A stretch of 24,526 nucleotides of DNA from JAGOBX01 sp036733285 (GTDB taxonomy: Bacteria; JAGOBX01): positions 1 through 24,526 of the forward strand of contig DAINAU010000056.1 of the NCBI GenBank assembly GCA_036733285.1, written 5' to 3'. The notes under the pieces are model-generated. The model made no database searches. It had not been told where the DNA came from and saw nothing but the letters and a program-made list of their open reading frames with translations. Shown here piece by piece: positions 1-8,409 of this stretch (its first letter is position 1; each line of letters begins with the position of its first letter). Both the position numbers and the translations under genes were made by a program.

Positions 1-2
1 GT

Positions 3-170
3 TTCTTTTTTTGGTTTCTCATTTTGTCCTCTGCTTTTATTCGAAGATTTGTCTTTAATTTTCATTTTTCCAGCATTTTTTTCCGTTTTTATCTTTATAT
101 TTCGGCATCTTCGTCTAAAAACTTTAATGCTTTTTTGCATTTTTCCCTTGTTTTTTCGCTTTTTTTTCAT
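3..170 (-). CDS. Doubtful Lys/Arg-rich open frame, runs off left edge
   Basis: From an ATG at 170 the minus strand stays open for 56 codons to the window edge. The product would be extremely basic (runs of Lys, an Arg-Arg-Arg-Cys-Arg patch near residue 20). There is no clear ribosome binding site before the ATG. The stretch is so A-rich on this strand that open frames arise easily, and the other two frames also give short protein-like runs. One such run ends in Leu-Asp-Glu-Asp-Ala-Glu-Ile and a stop near 97. A second possible start is the ATG at 22, preceded by GAGG at a normal distance, which leaves only seven codons inside the window. I do not recognise a family. It may be a real small basic protein, the leader of a gene beyond the edge, or decayed DNA. 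Confidence 0.2.
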   Translation of the reverse strand, partial: MKKKRKNKGKMQKSIKVFRRRCRNIKIKTEKNAGKMKIKDKSSNKSRGQNEKPKKE

Positions 171-177
171 TTCAAGA

Positions 178-223
178 CGCTAACTAAGTATATATAAAGT
201 TTCTTTTTTAAGAAACGTTAGCG
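178..223 (-). terminator. Hairpin terminator of the signalling operon
   Basis: Just after the stop of the hybrid kinase (232-234), positions 199-216 form a perfect 7-bp stem, GTTTCTT / AAGAAAC with a 4-nt loop. On the minus strand it is followed by a T-rich tract. A second pair of arms, CGCTAAC at 178-184 and GTTAGCG at 217-223, encloses it. The inner stem is AT-rich and therefore weak for intrinsic termination, but its place directly after the last gene of the operon supports a terminator role. Confidence 0.5.
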
Positions 224-231
224 GCAGGACG

Positions 232-3200
232 CTATTCCAAAAGTTTCTCTAACGTTTTTAATATTTCTTCTATACTAAACGGTTTTCTGATTACCGCGTT
301 AAATCCGGCTTTAAAAAATTCAGCATCCGTATGAATAGAGGCGGTTACAGCTATTATAATAATATTCTTAAATACCGCGTCTTTTCTTAACATTTCGCAA
401 ATATCCATACCGTTTATTCCCGGAAGCATAATATCTAACAATATCGCATCAGGGATAAAATCATAGACTAATTTGCCCGCTTCAAAACCGTCGCATGCGC
501 ATTTCACATTATATGTTGTTTTGAGCAAGTCAAATAACAATCCTTTAATATTCTCGTTGTCTTCCACAATCAGTATTCGCTTTTTTTTTGCCACATTATG
601 AGTCGGCAAAGAGATTTTAAAAACCGTTCCTTCGTCAGGTTTGCTTTCTACGGTTATTTCGCCGCCGTGATTTGAAATTATATCGTAGACTATGCTTAAT
701 CCGAGTCCGGTTCCTTTTCCGACTTCTTTGGTGGTAAAAAACGGTTCGAAAATTTTATTAATTAAATGCGCAGGAATACCGCTGCCCGTATCTTGAATTT
801 TTATTATTATTTTATCGTTTTCGGCAAAAGTTTCAATTTTAATTATCCCTTCTTTTCCTATAGCTTGAACCGAATTAATTATCAAATTTAAAAACACCTG
901 TTCGATTTGATTTGAATAACAAGGAATCTCAGGCAAAACCGCTAATTTTTTTTCTATGCGAATTTTATTTTTTATCTGGCTTTTTGCGATAACCAACGAA
1001 TTCTCCAATATTTTATTAATATCGGCTTTTTCAATCCCGTCTTTTCCTTTCCTAATAAATGATTTCATACTCTTAACTATAGTTATAACTTTTTCAACGC
1101 CTTCTTTTGTTTCCTTAATAAGTTCAGGAATATCCGAAGAAATAAAATTTAAATCGGATTCAGCCGCAAGTTTTTTTAATTCGGCTCCAAACGAATTATT
1201 ATTTGAAAGCGATAAAAATTCATTTATTAATTTCAGCATACCGTTCATATATTTTTCTAATGTGATTATATTGCCTTTAATATAAGCGACGGGATTATTA
1301 ATTTCATGGGCTATGCCGGCGGATAAAGTTCCGATTGCAGCCATTTTATCTGAAAGTATCAATTGCTGCTGAGTTTGTTTTAACATCATATAAGATTCTT
1401 GAATTTCTTTCGCGTATTTTTGAGTTAAATTTGTTTTTAAAGCGAGTTCTTCGTCGTTCCATTTGCCGGTTACTATATTGGAAATAATATCCGATACCGC
1501 AAATAAAAATTGAATTTGCGATTCTTGAATTTCAGTATTTTTCGGAATAACAAAATTTAAAACTCCTATAGCGTCGTCTTTATTTAAAATAGGAAAACAA
1601 TAATGCGCGTGATCAAAGGCTCCTTCCATTTTAAAATAATGATCTTCATCCATTGAAGATTTATAAATCATTTTTTTTTCCGCCGCGCATTTTCCGCACA
1701 AACATTTTCCAAATTCCAATAATTCGCAGTTTTGAAAAGTTTTATTGTCTAATGCATTGCGGCTCGCCTTCAAAAATAATAATCCGGGTTTGGTTCTGTC
1801 CGTAAGAAAAATCGAACATTTATAAAAATCTCTTATATATTTGGTTTGAAAAATTATATCGAGTATTTTTTCAAGAATGTTTTCCAATTTCATTTCTTCA
1901 AGCGAGATTTTTAATATCTGATTGATTGAATTTTGAATATCCCAATTTTCTTTCAAATTATCTTCCAAAAGTTTTCGATCGGTTATATCAACGTTCACCT
2001 CTGCGGCAAGCCATTCGCCGGATTTTGAATCTTGAAAAGGAATCGAAGTAACCTGAATATGCCTGTTATTCTCTTTAAAAAGAATTTCTTCGGTAACTGT
2101 TATTTTTTTTGTTTGCAGAGCGATAGAAACCCCGCAGCCGTTGCAAATCGAAGCGTTTCCCATAAAATACTCATAACACTTTTTACCGTTTATTTCGCCG
2201 TATTTGGTTTTCCATTCAGGATCTATATATCTGATATTAAAATCAGAGTCTATTATGTCCAAACCGGTTTTTGTCGCCCCTAAAATAAACTCGATATTTT
2301 TTTTCGCCAAAAATAATTCCGCGTTATTTTTTTGAAGTTCGTTATTCGCCGATTCAATCTCGCCATACGCTTTTTTTAATTCGGAAATTCTTTCTTCGAT
2401 TTTCAATTCAAGATTTTTGTTTAATTCTTCAAGTTCTATATTTTTTTTTTGAAGCCGCTCATAATAGTCTTTTAGTTTTATCGAACGTATATTAAACGCC
2501 TTAATCAACTCTAAAATCTCATATTGAGAGGTTTTTATATCTAATGTTATAAATTGATTTTTTTTTGTCGCTTCGCCTATTTTATCAGTAAGAATAGAGA
2601 GAGGTCTTGTAATATGCTTTGAAAAATACAATGATAATAATATTATTATTGCGGCTAAAACAACCGCCAAAACGATAAATAAAACATAATAACCAAATTC
2701 AACTACGCCGATAGAAGCGGTTATCATTTCTTTAAAATTTTGCGATGATTTTATAAACTCGTCCGGCAAATTTTCTACGAATACAGTCAAATCGTATTTA
2801 TTCGCGTAATACGAAAATATTTTGCCTTTATGTTTTATGGTTCCTTTTTGTTCCTGTAAAACCGGGCTTTCAATAACATTATCGGTTCCGCCGGGATAAA
2901 TTTTAAAATCAATATTTGGATTGGAGGAATAATTCTTTACGAACAACCTGATATTATTCAATCTCGAAATCCGAATGTATTTTTTTATGATTTCTTCTAT
3001 GTTTCCGATTAAAATTTTTTCTGAAACCGAACCGGAAGTTTTATTTTTTTTATCAGATTGACTAATTAATTTATCAATTTCTAATTGTATAAATACGCCG
3101 GCATTTTCGGCGATATTTGCATATTTAATTCTTAAATTCGAATATATCAAACTTCTTAAATTCTGATTTAATTTTTGCCGAAGCGAATTATCAAAATGCC

Positions 3201-3285
3201 GGACGATGAAAATATTGGCTATGAAATATATTAAAACCGGAGATAATCCTATAAGAAATAAGGCGTAAAGCGCTTTTTTTTTCAT
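232..3285 (-). CDS. Membrane hybrid sensor histidine kinase (HAMP-PAS-GAF-HisKA-HATPase-REC)
   Basis: A 1017-residue inner-membrane sensor kinase with its own receiver. Visible parts: transmembrane segment at about 5-28; extracytoplasmic sensor region of about 165 residues with no family I recognise; second transmembrane segment at about 198-222; HAMP-like region and coiled coil at 223-330; PAS at 330-440 with a CxxC pair (C381, C384); GAF at about 450-605 with a cysteine group (C520, C528, C530, C533); HisKA with phospho-acceptor H660 in AHEINNP; ATPase domain with N804, the DTGSGIP box at 832 and the GKGTGLGLS box at 857; receiver at 902-1017 with acidic pair E908/D909, acceptor D951, T981 and K1001. 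It is the last gene of an operon with the FapA-like protein 52 bp upstream and the REC-GAF regulator beyond that. No strong ribosome binding site precedes the ATG. No output domain is present, so phosphate probably passes to another protein. Confidence 0.93.
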   Translation of the reverse strand: MKKKALYALFLIGLSPVLIYFIANIFIVRHFDNSLRQKLNQNLRSLIYSNLRIKYANIAENAGVFIQLEIDKLISQSDKKNKTSGSVSEKILIGNIEEIIKKYIRISRLNNIRLFVKNYSSNPNIDFKIYPGGTDNVIESPVLQEQKGTIKHKGKIFSYYANKYDLTVFVENLPDEFIKSSQNFKEMITASIGVVEFGYYVLFIVLAVVLAAIIILLSLYFSKHITRPLSILTDKIGEATKKNQFITLDIKTSQYEILELIKAFNIRSIKLKDYYERLQKKNIELEELNKNLELKIEERISELKKAYGEIESANNELQKNNAELFLAKKNIEFILGATKTGLDIIDSDFNIRYIDPEWKTKYGEINGKKCYEYFMGNASICNGCGVSIALQTKKITVTEEILFKENNRHIQVTSIPFQDSKSGEWLAAEVNVDITDRKLLEDNLKENWDIQNSINQILKISLEEMKLENILEKILDIIFQTKYIRDFYKCSIFLTDRTKPGLLFLKASRNALDNKTFQNCELLEFGKCLCGKCAAEKKMIYKSSMDEDHYFKMEGAFDHAHYCFPILNKDDAIGVLNFVIPKNTEIQESQIQFLFAVSDIISNIVTGKWNDEELALKTNLTQKYAKEIQESYMMLKQTQQQLILSDKMAAIGTLSAGIAHEINNPVAYIKGNIITLEKYMNGMLKLINEFLSLSNNNSFGAELKKLAAESDLNFISSDIPELIKETKEGVEKVITIVKSMKSFIRKGKDGIEKADINKILENSLVIAKSQIKNKIRIEKKLAVLPEIPCYSNQIEQVFLNLIINSVQAIGKEGIIKIETFAENDKIIIKIQDTGSGIPAHLINKIFEPFFTTKEVGKGTGLGLSIVYDIISNHGGEITVESKPDEGTVFKISLPTHNVAKKKRILIVEDNENIKGLLFDLLKTTYNVKCACDGFEAGKLVYDFIPDAILLDIMLPGINGMDICEMLRKDAVFKNIIIIAVTASIHTDAEFFKAGFNAVIRKPFSIEEILKTLEKLLE

Positions 3286-3337
3286 ATCAATTTTTTACCG
3301 GATACGGTTTAACCTGAATTTCCGAGTTTGTCTTGGA

Positions 3338-4783
3338 TTACCGGAAATAAAAAGAAGTCGCGATACATTTTTCATTTTTATCGTATTCGAATTTAGACGC
3401 CGGATGAATCTCGTCGATTTTCTTGTATTTATCGAATATCTTTATTACAACCGTAGGCATAATAGGATTTTCAACAATAATTTTAGCAAACTCGATATCG
3501 TCTAAAATCCGCTTTCTTAATAACTTTTTCTCATTTTGTTTTTTCTGAATTTCCGCGATAAGATATTTGATTTGATACAATAGCGATTTATATAATTCTT
3601 TTTTTTCAACCGGAAGATTTTTTAAAAATTCGCAAAACTCTTTATCCGCGCAATTCAATTTTACGGTTCTTAATATTTTAATCAATTTGCTTTTCAGAAT
3701 ATTTTCGTCCGCGGCATGCCGGTTTAATTTTTCGCTCAAATCGCAAACTTTTAGATACGAACGTCCGGCAAGCATTCCGCCAATCGAATGAATCTTTATT
3801 TCTCTATCAGATGATAAATCGCCGCCGACTACGGCGGAATGATTTTTAGGAATATCGTTTCCTCTAATATCAATTAAATTTCTTGCGTAAATTTTTGAGT
3901 TTAAAGCGAATTTATGAATGATTACTTCGCCTTGAGAAACCAATCGCGAATAGTGGGCGAAATCGGCTTCGATTCTGTTTTCAGCATTAATTTCGGCGGT
4001 TTCGCCTATAACGCCTCCTTTTATAATTACGCTGCCTCCGCAATTTATCACAACGCCGTCTTCGACCGCTCCCGAAATATAAATATTTTTCGGAGTTTCT
4101 ATTTTAAAACCCTGAACAACATTTCCATTAATGACCACGTCGTCTATGTAAATAATATTTCCGGTTTCAAAATTAACGTCGCCGTCTATAGTCAGCGTAG
4201 TTTGAACTTCCACAAAATCTTCTTTTAAAACGAGACGTCCGTCGCAATTCGATTTATAAATGGTCTTGTTTATAAATTCTTCGGTTTCAACGCCGGTTCC
4301 ATAACGGAGCAAAACGTCTTTTCCGTCCTTTGCGATAATATCTTCTCCATTAATTTTTTTTCCATTAATCCCTGATTTGGCGTTGATTTTTACGCATAAT
4401 ATTTCTTCGTTTAATACGATAATTATACCGCTTTTACTTTTATGATCAATTCTTTCCTGTGAACCGGATTCTGACGGTTTATCTTGTTTTTCAAGACAAA
4501 CCCAGTCTATTCGCGCGTCTTCTCCGTTTTTTTCCGGAAGATATTCCGCGGCTAAAATTCTTTTTATCGATTTTTTTCCGGATTTTATTTCAGCAACGAA
4601 CCTTTCAATATTTTCTTCGGCGATTCCATAAATGCAATTTTTTTCGGCGAGAAGTAATTTTATATATTCGTTATCGACTTGCTCAACGTTTATATTGTCC
4701 GGCAATTCATAGCTTATCGTCGCGTTATAAAAATATTCGTCGATAACTATTGTAAAATATTCGGAAATATCAACCGTATCCAT
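3338..4783 (-). CDS. FapA/DUF342-family beta-helix protein
   Basis: A cytoplasmic-looking protein of 481 residues in the FapA (DUF342) family. The N-terminal FapA domain covers about 1-195. The family signature GDVNFETGNI at 201-210 opens a run of short repeats ending near 345, rich in I-x-G-x-V and G-G steps, as expected of a right-handed beta-helix. A charged coiled coil follows at about 348-430. There is no signal peptide. The start at 4783 is chosen because GGAG sits six bases before that ATG; an in-frame TTG at 4807 has no such site. The gene starts 20 bases after the stop of the REC-GAF regulator and ends 52 bp before the hybrid kinase, so the three are probably co-transcribed. Members are known as flagellar assembly protein A, but no flagellar gene is seen here. 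The pairing with signalling proteins suggests a regulatory or scaffold role (inference). Confidence 0.82.
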   Translation of the reverse strand: MDTVDISEYFTIVIDEYFYNATISYELPDNINVEQVDNEYIKLLLAEKNCIYGIAEENIERFVAEIKSGKKSIKRILAAEYLPEKNGEDARIDWVCLEKQDKPSESGSQERIDHKSKSGIIIVLNEEILCVKINAKSGINGKKINGEDIIAKDGKDVLLRYGTGVETEEFINKTIYKSNCDGRLVLKEDFVEVQTTLTIDGDVNFETGNIIYIDDVVINGNVVQGFKIETPKNIYISGAVEDGVVINCGGSVIIKGGVIGETAEINAENRIEADFAHYSRLVSQGEVIIHKFALNSKIYARNLIDIRGNDIPKNHSAVVGGDLSSDREIKIHSIGGMLAGRSYLKVCDLSEKLNRHAADENILKSKLIKILRTVKLNCADKEFCEFLKNLPVEKKELYKSLLYQIKYLIAEIQKKQNEKKLLRKRILDDIEFAKIIVENPIMPTVVIKIFDKYKKIDEIHPASKFEYDKNEKCIATSFYFR

Positions 4784-4803
4784 ATTTTCTCCGGTTTTTT
4801 TTA

Positions 4804-5817
4804 TCAAATTTCATTTAAGATATCATCGATATTCTTGTTTAATTGAGACAAATTATCGGTTAATGAATGATCGTTTAAAGCTATGGATAAATATAAAATA
4901 AAACTTTCAAGTTTTTTAACAACGGTTTCATTGATTAAAAAACTATCGTTAAATACGCAGAGCATTACGCCGAATTTAGTCCGGTCGTTAAATACCGGAG
5001 CCAGCAAAAAATTTTTTATGTCAAGCCGGATAAAATCCCGTTTTAAATCCGGCGAGACGTTGCCGGCGCAAACCGATTTATTCTGTATCGAAGTTTTAAA
5101 TCTATTAATTACGTTCTCAACCTTATTATAATATGGTTTGCATCCGCCGGTTGACAAATTTTTGTCCCGATAATTAATTCCGCTTTGAAAATTGCAATCG
5201 CCCGAAGAATTTAATTTATAAAAAATAATTTCGTTCGCCCGAACCGCTTCGCATATTTTTTTCAATATGAATTCTACGCTTTTTTCCACCGGATGCAATT
5301 CGAGCAGAAAATGCAGAATCTCGTCTTTTATCAGCAACTCTTTTGTTCTGGATTCCACAATCTTTTCAAGGTTTTGGTTTAATTCTTTCAGTTGACGATT
5401 TTGAAGATTTATCGTGGCGGTAAGATTTTTCCGCTCTTCTATCATACTATAATATTCGACGCATTGTTTTATAATCATTTTAAGTTCTTCGATGTTCCAT
5501 GGTTTTGTCATGTATCTGTAAATATGATTTTCATTTATTGCAGTTATTATATTTTCAACGTCGGAAAATCCGGATAAAATCACTCGCACGGCGTCAGGTC
5601 TTATTTTTTTTGCTTTGTTCAAAAATTCTATGCCGTCCATTTCCGGCATTCGAATATCGGATACTATCAGAGCCGGAGACACGTCTTTCAATATTTCAAA
5701 AGCCCGTTCTCCGCTTTCCGCAGTCCAAATATTATAAGGCTCTTCTTTCAATTCGCGCCTAAGAGCGTTTAAAATATTTTTTTCATCGTCGACAAATAAT
5801 AAATCGTGAATGGTCAT
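4804..5817 (-). CDS. Response regulator with REC, coiled coil and GAF domain
   Basis: A soluble 337-residue regulator. The receiver covers about 4-122, with acidic residues D10/D11, phospho-acceptor D54 in SDIRMPEMDG, S82 and K105 in a YRYMTKPW motif. That motif is typical of receivers attached to HD-GYP, PAS or kinase modules rather than to DNA-binding domains. A coiled coil spans about 125-165 and a GAF-like domain about 170-320. There is no DNA-binding, HD-GYP, GGDEF or phosphatase domain, so the GAF domain is either the output or a dimerisation and ligand module. The ATG at 5817 has a clear AGGAGA site five bases upstream. It is the first gene of the minus-strand operon, transcribed divergently from the ceramide genes. 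Its phosphodonor is plausibly the hybrid kinase two genes downstream, but that is inference. Confidence 0.88.
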   Translation of the reverse strand: MTIHDLLFVDDEKNILNALRRELKEEPYNIWTAESGERAFEILKDVSPALIVSDIRMPEMDGIEFLNKAKKIRPDAVRVILSGFSDVENIITAINENHIYRYMTKPWNIEELKMIIKQCVEYYSMIEERKNLTATINLQNRQLKELNQNLEKIVESRTKELLIKDEILHFLLELHPVEKSVEFILKKICEAVRANEIIFYKLNSSGDCNFQSGINYRDKNLSTGGCKPYYNKVENVINRFKTSIQNKSVCAGNVSPDLKRDFIRLDIKNFLLAPVFNDRTKFGVMLCVFNDSFLINETVVKKLESFILYLSIALNDHSLTDNLSQLNKNIDDILNEI

Positions 5818-5904
5818 ATCTGTCTCCTTAATTGATTTATCGCCTCTTAATAAAAATCTTACTAATTATTAAAGCCGAACGTTTTTTTTATTATTTTTGA
5901 TAAT

Positions 5905-5936
5905 TTGCATTTTAAATTTAAATTATTAAAATGCAA
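5905..5936. promoter_or_regulatory. Perfect 11-bp inverted repeat, likely operator
   Basis: TTGCATTTTAA at 5905-5915 and its exact reverse complement TTAAAATGCAA at 5926-5936 are separated by ten A/T bases. The repeat lies between two divergent operons, about 30 bp upstream of the -35 box of the rightward promoter, where a dimeric regulator would bind. It is not followed by a suitable T-run after a gene end, so a terminator is unlikely. The binding protein is unknown. Confidence 0.5.
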
Positions 5937-5966
5937 GATAATTCTATCAAAACAAAAAATATAGAC

Positions 5967-5994
5967 TTGACTTAATAATATTAAAATGTATAAT
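5967..5994 (+). promoter_or_regulatory. Sigma70-type promoter of the ceramide operon
   Basis: TTGACT at 5967-5972 and a perfect TATAAT at 5989-5994 are separated by 16 bp. Transcription would start near 6001, giving a leader of about 60 bases before the ATG at 6062. This is the best promoter match I found in the window. No second promoter is obvious between the three ceramide genes, which agrees with one transcript. Confidence 0.7.
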
Positions 5995-6061
5995 CATAAA
6001 TAGTTTTGTTAAATTTTATCGTTTGCTCGTTTAGACTTAAAAATATTGTTTGGAATTTGAA

Positions 6062-7243
6062 ATGAAAATATTTGATAAATGCAAAAGATTTGTTATTGCG
6101 CGAGATATAATGAATGCGGGGGTATATCCTTTTTTCCGCGAAATAAGTTCGGATATAGACACAAACGTCATAATAAACGGAAAAAAAACTATTATGTTCG
6201 GTTCTAATAGTTATCTTGCTTTAACGAATCATCCCAAAGTAAAAGAAGCGTCTATAAACGCCATAAAAAAATACGGAACCGGCTGCGCGGGTTCAAGATT
6301 TCTGAACGGAACTCTGGATATTCACGTCGAACTTGAAGACAGACTTGCCAGGCTCGTAAAGAAAAAAGCCGCGCTGCTTTTTTCTACCGGATATCAAACG
6401 AATCTTGGAGTCATAGCCTGTCTTCTCGGTCCGAAAGACTATTGCGTAATGGACAAATTAAATCATTCGAGTTTAGTCGCCGGCGCAATGTTGAGCCATT
6501 GCAAAATGTTAAGATATAACCACAACGATATTCAAGACGCCAGCCGGATAATTGAAAAAAATCAAATCAACAACGGCATTCTTATAACCAGCGACGGCGT
6601 GTTCAGTATGGACGGAGACTGCGCGAATCTCGAAGAACTCGTAAAATTAAAGGAAAAACATAACGCCGCGCTTTTAATCGACGAAGCGCACGGCATAGGC
6701 GTATTCGGCGAATACGGAGAAGGTCTTGTGGTTGAACGGAATCTTTCTGATAAAGTCGATTTGATAATGGGAACATTCAGCAAATCATTGGCGTCTATCG
6801 GCGGTTTTATCGCCGCGGACGAAGATATAATTCATTATTTAAAACACAATTCAAGAGCGTTTATATTCAGCGCAAGTATGCCGCCTTCTTCCGTAGCTTC
6901 GGTTCTCGCCGCTCTGGACATAATGAAAAGCGAGCCTGAACGCAGACATAAACTATGGGACAACACAAAATATATGCATAACGGACTTAAAACTCTCGGA
7001 TTCAAAACAAGCGGCGGAGAAACTCCAATACTTCCGATAATCGTAGGCGAGGATATGACCGCGTTTAAAATGTGTATGGAATTGCAAGAGCAAGGAATTT
7101 TCGTTAATCCCGCAGTATCTCCGGCAGTGCTTCCGGGATGCGCATTAATCCGGTTAAGTTTAATGTCGTCGCATACATATCAGGAAATAGATTATACTCT
7201 TGATAAATTGAAAATTGTCGGAAAAAAATACAAACTGATTTAA
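6062..7243 (+). CDS. spt: Serine palmitoyltransferase-like alpha-oxoamine synthase
   Basis: A PLP-dependent alpha-oxoamine synthase of 393 residues, the usual length. It would condense L-serine with an acyl thioester to give 3-ketosphinganine and CO2 in the cytoplasm, the first step of sphingolipid synthesis. Visible PLP residues are H135 in LNHSS, D207 and H210 in IDEAH, and the Schiff-base lysine K241 in TFSKSLAS. Glycine-rich YGTGCAGSRFLNGT at 71-84 is shared by the family. Relatives include 8-amino-7-oxononanoate synthase and 2-amino-3-ketobutyrate CoA ligase. The overall wording of the sequence, such as GSNSYLALTNHP and the KHNSRAFIFSAS stretch, matches bacterial serine palmitoyltransferases best, and the two following genes support this. 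The ATG at 6062 is preceded by a weak GGA; an in-frame TTG at 6050 is a less likely start. It is the first gene after the promoter at 5967-5994. Confidence 0.82.
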   Translation: MKIFDKCKRFVIARDIMNAGVYPFFREISSDIDTNVIINGKKTIMFGSNSYLALTNHPKVKEASINAIKKYGTGCAGSRFLNGTLDIHVELEDRLARLVKKKAALLFSTGYQTNLGVIACLLGPKDYCVMDKLNHSSLVAGAMLSHCKMLRYNHNDIQDASRIIEKNQINNGILITSDGVFSMDGDCANLEELVKLKEKHNAALLIDEAHGIGVFGEYGEGLVVERNLSDKVDLIMGTFSKSLASIGGFIAADEDIIHYLKHNSRAFIFSASMPPSSVASVLAALDIMKSEPERRHKLWDNTKYMHNGLKTLGFKTSGGETPILPIIVGEDMTAFKMCMELQEQGIFVNPAVSPAVLPGCALIRLSLMSSHTYQEIDYTLDKLKIVGKKYKLI

Positions 7244-7293
7244 CCTGAAATCTGGAAAAAAAATTTATCGCATAATTATTTCCGGCGGTTTAT

Positions 7294-8409
7294 ATGAATT
7301 ATAAAATTCTCGAAGTAAATAACGATAAGCTTCTTAAACAATTTATTGATTTCCCCTACGTCTTATACAAGAATTCGCAATTTTGGGTTCCGCCTCTCTA
7401 TTTGCAGGAACAAGAATTTTATAATCCGGCAAAAAACGCTTTTTTCGAACATTCGGACGTAAAACTTTTTTTGTGCTGTAAAAACGGCGAAATTGCCGGA
7501 AGAATATCGGCAAACATAAATCATAATTACAATGATTTTCATCGGGAAAAAATCGGATTCTGGGGAAGTTTTGAAACTATAAACGACTCGGAAACGGTAA
7601 AAACTATGTTCGGAGCGGTTTCTGAATTTTTCTCAAAAAACAATATTAAAACAATAAGAGGACCTTTTACTTTTTCCACTAACGAAATTTGCGGGATGCT
7701 CGTCAATAAATTCGACGTCCCTCCTATGATAATGATGCCTTACAATTTCGATTATTATGAAAAACTCCTGTTGGATTCAGGACATTTTAAAACTAAAGAT
7801 TTATTTGCGTATTTTCTCGATTATGAAACCTATAAAAAAATAAACGCTGTGGATATTGATAAATTCAAAACCAAATATCAAATAGAATCAAGATATATTG
7901 ATTACAAAAATTTTGAAAATGAAATTAAAATATTGTCTTCCATATATAACGACGCTTGGGAAAAAAACTGGGGTTTTGTTCCGATGACTTACAAAGAGTT
8001 TTATAATATGGGCAAAGAACTTAAAACATTTGTTCCAAAAGAATCCGTTGTCATAGCGTATTCCGAAGGCGAACCGGCGGGGTTTCTGATTTCGCTGCCT
8101 GATTTTAATTTCGCTCTAAAACGGACAAACGGAAAACTTCTGCCTTTTGGGATTTTTAAAATTCTTTATTACAAACGCAAAATAACTCAGGGACGCGTAA
8201 TCACTCTCGGATTATCTAAAAAATTCAGAAGACGCGGAATAGATTTATTTCTTATCCAAGAAGCTATAAAATTAAACGGAGACAAATATTATAAAAACGG
8301 CTGCGAATTGTCATGGATTCTCGAAGACAATAAAGTTATGAACAAAATATTATTGAATTTCGGATTGGAACCTTATAAAATCTACCGGGTTTTTGAAAAA
8401 AATATATGA
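7294..8409 (+). CDS. GNAT-fold acyltransferase, probable bacterial ceramide synthase
   Basis: A 371-residue protein with no signal peptide and no membrane segments. The N-terminal half (about 1-180) has the WVPPLY and GFWGSFE stretches characteristic of a conserved, poorly named GNAT-like family. The C-terminal half carries a GNAT acyl-thioester-binding motif at about 302-325 (LGLSKKFRRRGID) and ends in a SWILEDNKVMN stretch followed by the closing strand. GNAT-like proteins encoded with Spt act as bacterial ceramide synthase (bCerS) in Caulobacter, N-acylating 3-ketosphinganine. The position between spt and a reductase gene argues for the same job here, but the assignment rests on fold and context. 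The gap to spt is 50 bp. The stop codon overlaps the next start by four bases (ATGA), so translation of the two is probably coupled. Confidence 0.72.
   Translation: MNYKILEVNNDKLLKQFIDFPYVLYKNSQFWVPPLYLQEQEFYNPAKNAFFEHSDVKLFLCCKNGEIAGRISANINHNYNDFHREKIGFWGSFETINDSETVKTMFGAVSEFFSKNNIKTIRGPFTFSTNEICGMLVNKFDVPPMIMMPYNFDYYEKLLLDSGHFKTKDLFAYFLDYETYKKINAVDIDKFKTKYQIESRYIDYKNFENEIKILSSIYNDAWEKNWGFVPMTYKEFYNMGKELKTFVPKESVVIAYSEGEPAGFLISLPDFNFALKRTNGKLLPFGIFKILYYKRKITQGRVITLGLSKKFRRRGIDLFLIQEAIKLNGDKYYKNGCELSWILEDNKVMNKILLNFGLEPYKIYRVFEKNI

Noticed and set aside
956..1285. Plus-strand open frame opposite the hybrid kinase
   Set aside because: It lies wholly opposite the conserved kinase coding sequence, has no ribosome binding site and no recognisable domain; it is a shadow frame.
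4784..4807. Upstream TTG start of the FapA-like gene
   Set aside because: The ATG at 4783 has a well-placed GGAG, while the TTG overlaps the stop of the preceding gene and has no such site.
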